Shown here: positions 11,974 through 12,255 of the stretch, one piece after another
How the letters are laid out: every line of letters begins with the position of its first letter
Numbering within the stretch: position 1 is the first letter of the stretch
Source of the DNA: Nocardioides sp.
GTDB lineage: Bacteria; Actinomycetota; Actinomycetes; Propionibacteriales; Nocardioidaceae
Direction of reading: 5' to 3'
NCBI GenBank assembly: GCA_003519585.1
Contig: DOWL01000058.1
Location: 1-12,255, forward strand
DNA: 12,255 nt
The notes under the pieces: model-generated
What the model was told of the DNA's origin: nothing
Databases searched by the model: none
The model's input: only the letters and a program-made list of their open reading frames with translations
Made by a program: the position numbers and the translations under genes

Positions 11974-12255
11974 TCAGGCGGTGGTGACCGGGTCGGTCAC
12001 CGGAGGAGCCGGCGGCGCGGCCGGCGTCTCGTCGTCACCGAGGGTCACCGCGCGCTGCTTCGACACGAAGATCGCGCCGGCGATGACCACCACCGCCACC
12101 ACGGCGATGGCGATGCGAAGGACGTCGTTCTGGTCGTCACCGACACTCAACGACACGATCGCGCTGGCGATCAGCAGCGAGACCAGGTTCATCACCTTGA
12201 TCAGCGGGTTGATCGCCGGCCCGGCGGTGTCCTTGAACGGGTCGCCGACGGTGTC
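11974..12255 (-). CDS. hppA: Membrane-bound (ion-translocating) pyrophosphatase, C-terminal part
   Basis: Only the last 93 residues are in the window; the start lies beyond the right edge. They begin [20 protein letters not shown], the conserved cytoplasmic acidic motif and the start of the last core helices of membrane pyrophosphatases, which couple PPi hydrolysis to H+ or Na+ pumping. [18 protein letters not shown] (21-38) and a further hydrophobic stretch (about 47-64) are membrane helices. The end, an Ala/Pro/Thr-rich tail (about 74-93), is a typical actinobacterial extension. The frame is open to the edge. The residues that set K+ dependence and ion type lie upstream, outside the window, so neither can be read here. 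A strong hairpin follows the stop. Confidence 0.95.
   Translation of the reverse strand, partial: DTVGDPFKDTAGPAINPLIKVMNLVSLLIASAIVSLSVGDDQNDVLRIAIAVVAVVVIAGAIFVSKQRAVTLGDDETPAAPPAPPVTDPVTTA

Overview
The window looks like chromosomal DNA of a high-GC actinobacterium. Third codon positions are strongly G/C, GTG starts are frequent, and genes are joined by 4-nt GTGA/ATGA overlaps. The gene families (a topoisomerase I with a lysine-rich tail and no zinc fingers, TAP-type secreted peptidase, MmyB-type regulator, membrane pyrophosphatase with an Ala/Pro-rich tail) fit Nocardioidaceae (Nocardioides-like) best. The genus is an inference from protein style, not a search result.

Layout, left to right. 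Positions 1-558 hold no gene I can support. Positions 559-634 (-) are a tRNA-Thr(CGU) with encoded CCA and its own promoter-like hexamers. A strong hairpin (698-746) follows, and acts as the probable terminator of a 58-residue putative zinc-binding protein (793-969, -). That small gene is divergent from a LysR-family regulator (1095-2021, +). Then comes a long minus-strand operon read right to left: topA (8394-5701), a DUF1330 protein, tmk, holB and a secreted alpha/beta-hydrolase peptidase (ending at 2023). Every junction is a 4-nt overlap except a 9-nt gap before tmk. The operon joins chromosome topology (TopA), dTTP synthesis (thymidylate kinase) and the clamp loader (delta prime).

Divergent from topA is a VapBC-type toxin-antitoxin pair (8617-9248, +). 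Its operator dyad overlaps the -10 box, and transcription probably starts on the antitoxin start codon. The toxin's last 14 nt overlap, tail to tail, a minus-strand class I SAM-dependent methyltransferase (10716-9235). That gene is the last of a second operon: small membrane protein (11837-11523), MmyB-like XRE regulator (11526-10726), methyltransferase. A 21-bp dyad upstream of this operon is a good candidate operator for the XRE regulator. The right edge carries the C-terminal 93 residues of a membrane-bound pyrophosphatase (hppA, -), closed by a very long perfect hairpin.

Most of the window is housekeeping chromosome. The accessory-looking part is the vapBC pair wedged between topA and the methyltransferase. 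I see no CRISPR array, insertion sequence, phage gene or clearly new multi-gene system. The best leads are regulatory: the vapBC leaderless promoter/operator, the XRE dyad, the hairpin in the topA leader, and the LysR/zinc-protein divergent pair.
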